From an uncultured Pelagibacteraceae bacterium (GTDB lineage Bacteria > Pseudomonadota > Alphaproteobacteria > Pelagibacterales > Pelagibacteraceae), in contig CACEKA010000009.1 of NCBI GenBank assembly GCA_902560015.1, positions 1 through 42,426 on the forward strand: 42,426 nucleotides of DNA, written 5' to 3'. Positions 25,178 to 32,394 of the stretch are shown here, in pieces. Under the pieces are notes generated by a model. The model searched no databases, was not told where the DNA came from, and saw only the letters and a program-made list of their open reading frames with translations. Made by a program: the position numbers and the translations under genes. Every line of letters starts with the position of its first letter. Position 1 is the first letter of the stretch.

Positions 25178-25678
25178 TTATTTTTCTTTAAGTCTTGGAA
25201 ATAACTCTACAAAATTGCAAGGTTTGTGATTGATGTCTAACTGATGTTTTAAAATTCCATCCCATGCATCGGTCACACCTCCAGATGATCCAGGTAATGC
25301 AAAAACATATTTTCCATTTGCTAAAACTGCACAAGCCCTCGACTGTATTGCGGAAGTACCTACTGTTTTAAGACTTATAGTTCGAAAAACTTCTCCAAAA
25401 CCAGGTATTTGTTTATCTGCTATTTCTTCTATTGCTTCTGGGGTAATATCTCTTCCAGTAAGTCCTGTCCCTCCAGTTGTTATGATTACATCAATATCTT
25501 TTTTATTAATCCATTCTTTTAATATCAAAACAATATCTTCTTTGTTGTCTTTGCATATTTTTCTATCAATCAAATTATGATTAGCCTCTTTAATTTTTTC
25601 TACAAGAATGGCACCCGATTTATCGTTATCAAAAGTTCTAGTATCTGTTACAGTTAGTATAGCTATATTTACATTCAT
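25178..25678 (-). CDS. moaB: Molybdenum cofactor biosynthesis protein B
   Basis: A 166-residue MoaB/MogA-fold protein, expected to adenylylate molybdopterin before molybdenum insertion. The family motifs are clear: VTDTRTFDNDKSG near the N-terminus, TTGGTGLTGRDITPEA (the MPT-binding loop) and FALPGSSGGV. It lies on the opposite strand to the moa-msr run with no gap after the DUF1244 gene. Its 5' end is 14 bp from the divergent TSUP permease gene. A MoeA partner is not in the window. Confidence 0.93.
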   Translation of the reverse strand: MNVNIAILTVTDTRTFDNDKSGAILVEKIKEANHNLIDRKICKDNKEDIVLILKEWINKKDIDVIITTGGTGLTGRDITPEAIEEIADKQIPGFGEVFRTISLKTVGTSAIQSRACAVLANGKYVFALPGSSGGVTDAWDGILKHQLDINHKPCNFVELFPRLKEK

Positions 25679-25692
25679 AAAAATTTTTAAGT

Positions 25693-26439
25693 ATGATCAT
25701 ATTATCAATATTTTTTCTCATAACATCAATATTATATTCTAGTGTTGGCTTTGGAGGTGGGTCAACTTATTTAGCGTTAATGTTAATTTGGGAAATTCCC
25801 TTTTACATTATTCCAATATTGGCGTTATGTTGCAATATTATTGTAGTATCAGGAAATTCAATTAACTATGTAAGATCAGGAAATCTTAATCTTAATTTAC
25901 TTATACCTTACTTGGTGGGTTCTATCCCTTTTGCATTTTTTGGTGCTTCAATATCTATTTCAAAGGAATTATTTGAGATAATTTTATTTATTATTTTATT
26001 TATTGCTGGAATACTTTTGTTGATTAAAAATAAATCATACGGCAATGAACAGATTAAAATAAATTCAATTCCAAAAGCTGTTTCTGTGTTTATTGGATCT
26101 ATTATTGGTTTCATTTCAGGAATTGTTGGAATTGGTGGTGGTATATTTCTAAGTCCAATTTTATTTTTAATGAAAGCAGGATATCCAAAACACATTGCTA
26201 CTGCAGCTTCGCTGTTTATATTAATTAACTCAATATTTGGTGTAGCTGGTCAACTTACTAAAAATATTGTTTTTGATGAATTTTTGAATTATTGGCCTCT
26301 TTTCTTGTGTGTATTAGTTGGAGGTCAGATCGGAAATTTACTAAATATAAAATTTTTATCTAACAAAACTCTCACGATTATAACTTCAGTGCTGGTAATT
26401 TTTGTATCTATAAGAATGGGCATAAGACTGATACCATAA
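25693..26439 (+). CDS. TSUP (TauE/SafE) family membrane transporter
   Basis: A 248-residue, very hydrophobic protein with about seven to eight membrane spans and two internally similar halves, each with a glycine-rich motif (SSVGFGGGSTYLAL near 16-29 and GIVGIGGGIFLSP in the middle). This is the TSUP family layout; members move sulfite, sulfonates or other sulfur and organic anions. It is divergent from moaB and close to the MsrPQ genes. A role in sulfite handling, or even molybdate supply, is only inference from position. Confidence 0.85.
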   Translation: MIILSIFFLITSILYSSVGFGGGSTYLALMLIWEIPFYIIPILALCCNIIVVSGNSINYVRSGNLNLNLLIPYLVGSIPFAFFGASISISKELFEIILFIILFIAGILLLIKNKSYGNEQIKINSIPKAVSVFIGSIIGFISGIVGIGGGIFLSPILFLMKAGYPKHIATAASLFILINSIFGVAGQLTKNIVFDEFLNYWPLFLCVLVGGQIGNLLNIKFLSNKTLTIITSVLVIFVSIRMGIRLIP

Positions 26440-26477
26440 ACTTGATTTAATTAACTTTTAATATAATTAAACCTGAA

Positions 26478-27068
26478 ATGAAAAATATTAAGCCTTTTGG
26501 GCCATCGATTGGAAAAACTAGAATTTCTAAAAAATTTTTGGATAAATTAAATAAAGAATTTGACATCAAATCTAATTCAAAGAAAATTGACTACAGCTCA
26601 AAATTAGCTAGTCAAATTAAAAATGAATTAAAGATTTCAAGTAATTTTATTAAGAAACATTTAGAAAAAGAATTAATAAAAAATATTAATAAATTTTTAT
26701 CTAACGATAAAATTACAAATATTAAGAAAATTAAAATTTTAAATTTATGGGTAGTTCGTCAATTCAAGGGTGAATATAACCCTATTCATTATCATGAGGG
26801 AGATTTGTCAGGTGTTGGTTATTTAAAATTACCAAAAGGAATGACAAGTAATAAAATGGTTAAAAATAAAAAATTAAAAACAAATGGAACAATTGATTTC
26901 ATAAATGGTCAAAAAGGATTTCTAAGCAAAAGTATATATAATGTTGTGCCAAAAATTGGAGATTTATTAATCTTTCCAAATTACCTAATGCATACTGCTT
27001 ATCCTTTTAATATTGAAGGAGAGCGTAGATCATTTTCTTTTAACGCTAAAATTGTTTTAAAAAAATAA
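26478..27068 (+). CDS. Putative 2OG-Fe(II) oxygenase (small, TIGR02466-like)
   Basis: A 196-residue protein with the pattern of small uncharacterised Fe(II)/2-oxoglutarate oxygenases. Metal ligands are probably H104 or H106 with D109 (PIHYHEGDLSGVGYL) and H172 (NYLMHTAYPF), with R184 as the co-substrate arginine. The lysine-rich N-terminal 85 residues are not recognised. It is preceded by the TSUP gene (38-bp gap) and followed by the riboswitch region, so it is probably transcribed separately from the methyltransferase gene. Function unknown. Confidence 0.7.
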   Translation: MKNIKPFGPSIGKTRISKKFLDKLNKEFDIKSNSKKIDYSSKLASQIKNELKISSNFIKKHLEKELIKNINKFLSNDKITNIKKIKILNLWVVRQFKGEYNPIHYHEGDLSGVGYLKLPKGMTSNKMVKNKKLKTNGTIDFINGQKGFLSKSIYNVVPKIGDLLIFPNYLMHTAYPFNIEGERRSFSFNAKIVLKK

Positions 27069-27098
27069 TTTACAATCATATTTACATTTAGTATAAAT

Positions 27099-27145
27099 AA
27101 ACTGCCGATTTGATCCTATTGCGGGCGTTAACTGCTAAAAAGGAA
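27099..27145 (+). ncRNA. SAM-II type riboswitch aptamer (first of tandem)
   Basis: The RNA has the SAM-II core. P1 is AAC-U-GCC (27100-27106) paired with GGC-GUU (27124-27129) with one bulged U. The conserved loop runs from GAUUUGA to UAUUGC, and the pseudoknot pairs UCCU (27114-27117) with AGGA (27141-27144) after GCUAAAA. SAM-II senses S-adenosylmethionine in alphaproteobacteria. It lies 87 bp before the start codon of a homocysteine methyltransferase gene. I see no clear terminator hairpin behind it. Confidence 0.85.
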
Positions 27146-27167
27146 ATTCCCACATAAAATCAATAAG

Positions 27168-27228
27168 CAAGGTAGTTGAACTGTATTGTGCACCTAGAAA
27201 AAAGCTGAAGCACTAAAAAAGTGAGGAT
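27168..27228 (+). ncRNA. SAM-V type riboswitch aptamer (second of tandem)
   Basis: A second element has the same plan as the SAM-II one. AGGU (27170-27173) pairs with ACCU (27192-27195), a loop holds GUAUUGUGC, and ACU (27180-27182) can form a pseudoknot with AGU (27220-27222) after CUAAAAA. The ribosome-binding GAGGA (27223-27227) is directly attached, 4 nt before the ATG, so ligand binding should block translation. Tandem SAM-II/SAM-V before bhmT is known from SAR11. Confidence 0.82.
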
Positions 27229-27231
27229 TAA

Positions 27232-28137
27232 ATGGACTTAAATTTTTTTAAACAAACAAGAATATTAGATGGTGGTATGGGTCAAGAACTACTAGCTAGA
27301 GGAATGAAGCCTAATGGAACATTGTGGAGTGCTAATGCAATATTGAATGAAAATTATCACCAATTATTAAAAGATACTCATAGAGATTTTGTAAAAGCAG
27401 GAGCCGAAGTGATTGTAACTACTACTTTTACAACAAGAAGAAAAAGACTAAGAGAAAATAATATTGAAGATAAATTTGAATATCTAAATATGAAAGCTGG
27501 TGAAATTGCTTCTAATGTAAAAAAAGAATTTCCTAATATTTTAATTGCAGGTGGGTTACCTCCTCAAGAATTAACATATGAGGCCGATGAAAGAAGTGAG
27601 AATGAAATTACAAAAACTTTCAATGAGCAGGCCAAATTGTTAGACGATTATGTTGATTTCTTTTATTTTGATGTGTGGAGTAGTATTAAAGAGTTTAAAT
27701 GTGGAATTAAAGCTATTAAAGAATTTAAAAAGCCATATCTAATTGGTATTCATATATCTGAAGGAACTAGTTTGCCAAGCGGTGAAAAAATTTCTGACAT
27801 AAAAACTATTATTGATGACAAGTTGTTAGGTGTTATGCTTTCTTGCGTCTCTCCTGAAAATTATGAAAAAAATCTTGAAGAGATGAAAAGATTAGATGTC
27901 CCGTTTGGTTTTAAATTAAATGGCTTTATGACAACTAAACCAAAAAACGGATACACTTCATCATTTTTTAAAAACTCAGGTGGAAATCCTAATGAATTTC
28001 TTGGTCAAAGACACGATCTTACACCAGAAAAAATTGGAAAAATCGCAAAAAAATTCAAAGAGAATGGAGCTACTATCTTGGGTGGTTGTTGTGAAACAAG
28101 ACCTTCACATATTGAGGCATTGGCAAAAGTTAAATAG
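27232..28137 (+). CDS. bhmT: Homocysteine S-methyltransferase (BhmT-like)
   Basis: A 301-residue zinc-dependent methyltransferase that makes methionine from homocysteine, with betaine, S-methylmethionine or a similar methyl donor. The (beta/alpha)8 barrel opens with ILDGGMGQELLARG (11-24). Zinc ligands are C205 (LSCVSPEN) and the C286-C287 pair (GGCCETRPSHI). It is controlled by the tandem SAM riboswitch just upstream, which fits feedback by SAM. The 3' end overlaps the convergent EamA gene by 8 bp. The methyl donor cannot be read from sequence; betaine is suggested by SAR11 literature. Confidence 0.9.
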   Translation: MDLNFFKQTRILDGGMGQELLARGMKPNGTLWSANAILNENYHQLLKDTHRDFVKAGAEVIVTTTFTTRRKRLRENNIEDKFEYLNMKAGEIASNVKKEFPNILIAGGLPPQELTYEADERSENEITKTFNEQAKLLDDYVDFFYFDVWSSIKEFKCGIKAIKEFKKPYLIGIHISEGTSLPSGEKISDIKTIIDDKLLGVMLSCVSPENYEKNLEEMKRLDVPFGFKLNGFMTTKPKNGYTSSFFKNSGGNPNEFLGQRHDLTPEKIGKIAKKFKENGATILGGCCETRPSHIEALAKVK

Positions 28138-29017
28138 TTTTTTTACTATCAGCTTTTTTTACAAAATAGATACCAATACAAACTGCTATTAAAGATATTA
28201 ATACTTTAATCGTTATTAATTCTTTTAAAAATATATAACCTAAAATAGTTCCAAATATTGGTATCAGATAAGAAACTTGAGATTGAAAGATTAAACCATT
28301 ATTTTTTAAAATTCTAAATCTTAATAACCATGCAACTCCAGTTGGAACAATTCCTAAGTATATTACTGATATTAAGGAGTCTGTTCTTGGAATTGATTGC
28401 CAAGGTTGCTCTATAAAACTTACTAGTGGTATTAAAATTATAATTGCCCAAATCAATATTGAACCAGTTACATTTTCATTTTTTTTCTTACTAATTTTTA
28501 AAGTCAAAACGCCGCCTACAACATAACAGGTAGATCCTAATAAAATTAGTAATGCTGAAGTAAAATTATTTTCATCAATTAAAATATTGTCTGAAAATAA
28601 AAATACTATCCCTGAAAATCCAATTAAAATTCCAAAAGTTTTAATCAAATTAAACTTTTCATTTTTTGTATAAAAGTGCCCTAACACTGTTGAACTTAAG
28701 GGTGTAGTAGACATTAAAATAGCTGCTAAATTACTTTGAACAGATTTAACCCCGTATGCTATTAAGAAAAATGGAGCTACTAAATTGATAAATCCTATCA
28801 TTGCAAACCAATGCCAATCTTTTGAAAAAGCTTCAATTTTAATATTTTTATAATAACAAAGAAGTAAAACTGGAATGGCTCCAAAAAAAACTCTTAAAAA
28901 AGCAATAGTTACTGGTCCAAAAGAATAAGTTGCAATCTTAATATTAAAAAAAGCTGAGGCCCAAATTAAAGCTAATATGGTTAATAAAACATAATCAATT
29001 AATTTTGGCTGTCTCAT
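28130..29017 (-). CDS. EamA/DMT-superfamily transporter
   Basis: A 295-residue inner-membrane protein with about ten hydrophobic segments in two EamA repeats. Typical features are LALIWASAFFNIKIA in the first helix and IYLGIVPTGVAWLLRFR in the second half. Such carriers export or exchange amino acids and metabolites; the substrate is unknown. Its start overlaps the stop of the YbaK gene by 4 bp (ATGA), so the two are probably cotranscribed, and it converges on the homocysteine methyltransferase gene. Confidence 0.88.
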   Translation of the reverse strand: MRQPKLIDYVLLTILALIWASAFFNIKIATYSFGPVTIAFLRVFFGAIPVLLLCYYKNIKIEAFSKDWHWFAMIGFINLVAPFFLIAYGVKSVQSNLAAILMSTTPLSSTVLGHFYTKNEKFNLIKTFGILIGFSGIVFLFSDNILIDENNFTSALLILLGSTCYVVGGVLTLKISKKKNENVTGSILIWAIIILIPLVSFIEQPWQSIPRTDSLISVIYLGIVPTGVAWLLRFRILKNNGLIFQSQVSYLIPIFGTILGYIFLKELITIKVLISLIAVCIGIYFVKKADSKKTI

Positions 29018-29496
29018 TCAGTTATCTCTTTAATTTCACCTGATGTTAATTTTGTTAATTGATTAAATTCTATTTTGAAAATACAATTTGGATGACCAGC
29101 AGCTGCAAAAACAGTTGTAAATCTTTCTAGATTTGTATCAACATAGATTTTTACTTTATGTAAGTGTCCTACTGGTGAAACACCTCCTATCGTATATCCG
29201 GTAATTTTTTTAACGTCATCAGGTTTTGCCATTGAAACATCTTTTTCATCTAATATTTTTTTAAGTTTATTTAACGAACACCTTTTGTCTCCTGACACTA
29301 AACAAAGAACAAAATTATCACCGGTCCTAAAAAGCAAACTTTTAACAATAGCACCTACATTACAACCCAAAGCTGTAGCAGCATCTTGAGCTGTTCTTGC
29401 AGTTTGTTCTAAACAAACGATTTCAAGATTTTGATCAAATTCTTTAATTGATTTTTCAGCTCTTTTAACAGGTTCTTTATTAAGTAATGAATTCAC
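29014..29496 (-). CDS. YbaK/EbsC-family aminoacyl-tRNA deacylase
   Basis: A 160-residue YbaK/ProX-domain protein. Family landmarks are QDAATALGCNVGAIVKSLLFR with the key lysine, LVSGDKRCSLNKL, the GYTIGGVSPVGH block (near 106-117) and the late AAGHPNCIFKI motif. These enzymes hydrolyse mischarged tRNA, usually Cys-tRNAPro, in the cytoplasm. It is the first gene of a two-gene minus-strand unit and is divergent from glnA. The exact tRNA specificity within the family is uncertain. Confidence 0.87.
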   Translation of the reverse strand: MNSLLNKEPVKRAEKSIKEFDQNLEIVCLEQTARTAQDAATALGCNVGAIVKSLLFRTGDNFVLCLVSGDKRCSLNKLKKILDEKDVSMAKPDDVKKITGYTIGGVSPVGHLHKVKIYVDTNLERFTTVFAAAGHPNCIFKIEFNQLTKLTSGEIKEITE

Positions 29497-29517
29497 TGAT
29501 TAATGTATTTGTTTAAT

Positions 29518-29583
29518 AATATTGCATAAATACACCACTTATGTGAAAATTGCATAGGTGTTATTTATTAAATAAGCAATATT
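29518..29583. other. Long interrupted inverted repeat upstream of glnA
   Basis: Three matched blocks nest here: AATATTGC (29518-29525) with GCAATATT (29576-29583), ATAAAT (29526-29531) with ATTTAT (29563-29568), and ACACC (29532-29536) with GGTGT (29557-29561). TTGCAT occurs twice inside (29522-29527, 29550-29555). It could be an operator or a leader hairpin for glnA; no known RNA family is recognised. Confidence 0.45.
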
Positions 29584-29634
29584 TTTCGTGATTATTTTGT
29601 TAATTACCACTCATAAAATTATATAGGAGACAAA

Positions 29635-31041
29635 ATGAGCGCAGCAAATGTTTTAGAATTTATAAAAGAAAAAGAAGCAGAATTCGTAGATCTTAGATTT
29701 ACTGATCCAAGAGGTAAACTGCAGCATTTAACAATGGATGCATCAATAGTTGATGAAGATATGTTGAATGAAGGTGTCTTTTTTGATGGTTCATCAATTG
29801 CAGGTTGGAAAGCTATTAACGAGTCTGACATGATTTTAAAACCTGACACTGTAAGAATGTTTATGGATCCTTTTACATCTCATAATACTGTAGTTTTGTT
29901 CTGTGATATTTTGGATGCTGTAAAAAAATCTCCTTATGAAAGAGATCCTAGAGGTGTTGCTAAAAAAGCTGAAGAATATTTAAAAGCTTCAGGTATAGGA
30001 GATAAGGCTTTCTTTGGTCCTGAACCTGAGTTTTTTGTGTTTGATGATGTAAGAATTAATAATGAACCAAATAATACTGGATTTGTTCTAGATAGTAAGG
30101 AAGGACCATATAACTCTGGTAAAGTATATGAAAACGGAAATATGGGACACAGACCTCCAGTTAAAGGTGGGTATTTCCCTGTGCCACCAGTTGATAGTGA
30201 ACAAGATATGCGTGGTGAATACTTAAAAAATCTTAAAGAAGTTGGAATTAAAGTTGAAAAACATCACCATGAAGTAGCTCCAAGCCAACATGAACTAGGT
30301 ATGTACTTTGGAACTTTAGTTGATCAAGCTGATAATGTTCAATTATATAAATATGTTGTGCAAATGGTTACTCATTCATTTGGTAAAACAGCTACCTTTA
30401 TGCCAAAACCTGTAGCAGGTGATAATGGATCAGGTATGCACATTCACCAATCTATTTGGAAAGGTGATACGCCGGTATTTTCTGGTGATGCTTATGCTGG
30501 TTTATCAGAAACAGCTTTGCATTATATTGGTGGAATTTTAAAACATGCTAAAGCAATAAATGCTTTTGCAAACTCTACTACAAATAGTTACAAGCGATTA
30601 ATTCCTGGCTTTGAAGCTCCAGTGCTTCTTGCTTACTCGGCAAGAAATAGATCTGCATCTTGTAGAATACCTATTACTTTAAGTAAAAAAGGTGCAAGAT
30701 GTGAAATAAGATTTCCAGATGCATCAGGTAACCCTTATTTAACTTTTGCAGCTATGCTTATGGCTGGACTTGATGGAATAAAAAACAAAATTCATCCAGG
30801 TGAATCTTTTGATAAAGATTTATATGAATTGCCTCCTGAAGAAGTTAGTGCTATCCCAACTGTTTGTGGCTCTCTAAGAGAAGCGATGGAAAGTTTAGAT
30901 AAAGATAGAGAATTTTTAACTCAAGGTGGGGTATTTACTGATGATCAGATTGATGCTTATATTGCACTTAAGTTTGAAGAAATTCACAAATTTGAACATG
31001 CACCTCATCCAGTTGAGTTTGAGATGTATTACAGTAGCTAG
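29635..31041 (+). CDS. glnA: Glutamine synthetase type I
   Basis: A 468-residue GSI enzyme that condenses ammonium and glutamate with ATP, the main ammonium-assimilation step. Visible motifs are the N-terminal [11 protein letters not shown] (Asp latch region), [11 protein letters not shown] metal-site segment, [10 protein letters not shown], the NRSASCRIP nucleotide and substrate block, and Y397 in DLYELPPEE, the adenylylation tyrosine, so GlnE-type control is possible. The start follows the strong ribosome site AGGAGA. The upstream gap holds a long interrupted inverted repeat. Confidence 0.96.
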   Translation: MSAANVLEFIKEKEAEFVDLRFTDPRGKLQHLTMDASIVDEDMLNEGVFFDGSSIAGWKAINESDMILKPDTVRMFMDPFTSHNTVVLFCDILDAVKKSPYERDPRGVAKKAEEYLKASGIGDKAFFGPEPEFFVFDDVRINNEPNNTGFVLDSKEGPYNSGKVYENGNMGHRPPVKGGYFPVPPVDSEQDMRGEYLKNLKEVGIKVEKHHHEVAPSQHELGMYFGTLVDQADNVQLYKYVVQMVTHSFGKTATFMPKPVAGDNGSGMHIHQSIWKGDTPVFSGDAYAGLSETALHYIGGILKHAKAINAFANSTTNSYKRLIPGFEAPVLLAYSARNRSASCRIPITLSKKGARCEIRFPDASGNPYLTFAAMLMAGLDGIKNKIHPGESFDKDLYELPPEEVSAIPTVCGSLREAMESLDKDREFLTQGGVFTDDQIDAYIALKFEEIHKFEHAPHPVEFEMYYSS

Positions 31042-31051
31042 TAATTAATTA

Positions 31052-31222
31052 TTACTGTCTAGTTGTTGCAATTGTATCTTTGTTAACACCTTTTTTAACA
31101 ACGTAATCCTGTGTGCCGTTAGCACCAGTTTCTACTTCTTTACGAAGATCTTTAAAAAAAGTTCTTTGTTTTAAAGAATTTTTTAAGTTTTTAACTAGAT
31201 TTTTAAATTCAAATGTATTCAT
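31052..31222 (-). CDS. Small hypothetical protein convergent with glnA
   Basis: A 56-residue basic, soluble protein (MNTFEFKNLVKNLKNSL start; a RTFFKDLRKEVETG middle; a VKKGVNKDTIATTRQ tail). No family is recognised. It fills the 247-bp space between glnA and the Fe-S operon, ending 10 bp from the glnA stop. I chose the ATG at 31222; the frame continues upstream to a TTG at 31270, but that stretch overlaps three TTGCAT repeats that look like promoter DNA. No clear ribosome site is seen. Confidence 0.5.
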   Translation of the reverse strand: MNTFEFKNLVKNLKNSLKQRTFFKDLRKEVETGANGTQDYVVKKGVNKDTIATTRQ

Positions 31223-31242
31223 GAGCGATTCATACACTAGAT

Positions 31243-31270
31243 ATGCAATAAATGCAATACTGGTATGCAA
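31243..31270 (-). promoter_or_regulatory. Three TTGCAT direct repeats upstream of the small ORF
   Basis: TTGCAT is read three times on the minus strand, at 31265-31270, 31252-31257 and 31243-31248, spaced 13 and 9 bp. The same hexamer occurs twice upstream of glnA. A shared regulator or repeated -35 elements would explain this; no factor is known to me. Confidence 0.35.
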
Positions 31271-31288
31271 ATAATAGGATAAATTATT

Positions 31289-31624
31289 TTACTCTATCTT
31301 GAAAGACTCACCACAGCCACAACGCTCGGTTTCATTTGGATTATTAAAGACAAAAGTTGAAGATAATTCCTCTTTTTTATAATCCATTTCAGTTCCAAGA
31401 AGATACATAATGGCAGCTGAATCAACAAAAACCTTAACCCCTTTTTCTTCAATAACCTCATCACTTGGATTAACTTTCTTTGTGTACTCCATAACATAAG
31501 ACATGCCAGCACAACCACCTGTCTTTACTGAAACTCTTACACCAAGCGAATCTGTTTCTGCATTAGACATAATTTCTTTAATTCTTGAGGCTGCATTATC
31601 ACTTAATTTAATTATAGGATTCAT
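31289..31624 (-). CDS. A-type Fe-S carrier (SufA/IscA/ErpA family)
   Basis: A 111-residue HesB/IscA-type protein that carries Fe-S clusters from the Suf scaffold to target proteins. The three cluster cysteines are present: C38 (TGGCAGMSY), C102 and C104 (ERCGCGESF). It is the last gene of the iscR-suf run and overlaps the SufT-like gene by 1 bp. Which A-type subtype it is (SufA or ErpA) cannot be decided by motif alone. Confidence 0.93.
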   Translation of the reverse strand: MNPIIKLSDNAASRIKEIMSNAETDSLGVRVSVKTGGCAGMSYVMEYTKKVNPSDEVIEEKGVKVFVDSAAIMYLLGTEMDYKKEELSSTFVFNNPNETERCGCGESFKIE

Positions 31625-31923
31625 TATAAATTCAATTCTAACTTTGCTGCTTCTGACATCATATCTTTATTCCAAGGAGGGTCCCAAACTAATTCAAGAT
31701 CAACATCGTCAATACCTTCAACTTGCATTGCTCCTTCTTTAACTTCTTTTGGTAAACTTTCAGCAACAGGACAATTAGGTGTTGTTAGTGTCATTTTAAT
31801 TTTAGCAAAATTATCATTTTCAACTTTTATATCATAAATTAAACCTAATTCATAAATATTAACTGGCAACTCAGGATCATAAATTTTTCTAATTTCTTCA
31901 ATAATTTGTTCTTTTTTATTCAT
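31624..31923 (-). CDS. sufT: SufT/MIP18-family Fe-S assembly protein (DUF59)
   Basis: A 99-residue DUF59 protein with the family pattern IYDPELPVNIYELGLIYDI (14-32), TTPNCPVAESLP with the reactive C51, and a C-terminal VWDPPWNKDMMSEAA block. SufT and eukaryotic MIP18 help mature Fe-S proteins. It lies between sufU and the A-type carrier gene in the suf operon, with 6-bp and 1-bp junctions, which supports the assignment. Confidence 0.9.
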   Translation of the reverse strand: MNKKEQIIEEIRKIYDPELPVNIYELGLIYDIKVENDNFAKIKMTLTTPNCPVAESLPKEVKEGAMQVEGIDDVDLELVWDPPWNKDMMSEAAKLELNL

Positions 31924-31929
31924 ATCTCA

Positions 31930-32394
31930 TTAATTTTCTGTTTTAACTTCTTCTTTCTTACCATCAAAAGCAGATACTAAAGTATGCCATGATAAAGTTG
32001 CACATTTCACTCTCATTGGATATTGCTTTACTCCTGATAAACACATTAGTTTTGTTTTTTCATCTTCTTCTAAGTTATCTGATTTTAATTCAGGATTTTC
32101 TTTAATCATTCCTAAAAAATCCTCAACAATTTCTTTAGCCTCATGTTCATTTTTTCCTTTAATTAAATCTGTCATTATAGATGCTGATGCCATTGAAATA
32201 GCACAACCACTTCCTTCAAAAGAAATATTCTCAACTATTTTTTGACCATTAAGTTTTAAATAGACATGAACATTATCACCACAGAGTGGATTGTGACCTT
32301 TAGCATCTTTATTAAAGTCATCAGTCTTACCATGGTTTCTAGGATTTTTACCATGCTCTAATATTATTTCTTGATATAATTCTTTTAAGTTCAT
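31930..32394 (-). CDS. sufU: SufU/IscU-like scaffold or sulfur-transfer protein
   Basis: A 154-residue protein of the NifU N-terminal family, SufU-type. Conserved residues are C38 and D40 (HNPLCGD), C64 (GSGCAIS) and C131 (VKCATLSW). An extra C118 is present and the long insertion around residues 92-114, typical of SufU, separates it from IscU. SufU takes persulfide sulfur from SufS through zinc-ligand exchange. It overlaps sufS by one base. No sufE is in the operon, so SufU probably serves as the SufS partner. Confidence 0.9.
   Translation of the reverse strand: MNLKELYQEIILEHGKNPRNHGKTDDFNKDAKGHNPLCGDNVHVYLKLNGQKIVENISFEGSGCAISMASASIMTDLIKGKNEHEAKEIVEDFLGMIKENPELKSDNLEEDEKTKLMCLSGVKQYPMRVKCATLSWHTLVSAFDGKKEEVKTEN

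Noticed and set aside
29541-29556. Possible sigma-54 (-24/-12) promoter at ATGTGAAAATTGCAT before glnA
   Set aside because: The GC half (TTGC) is present but the GG half is missing, so the consensus is not met.
29597-29625. TTGTTA-N17-TATATA as the glnA promoter
   Set aside because: The -10 would touch the AGGAGA ribosome site, and the transcript would start at about the start codon and lose that site.
29619-29849. Minus-strand open frame over the glnA start
   Set aside because: It covers the conserved N-terminus and ribosome site of glnA in the opposite sense; no independent support.
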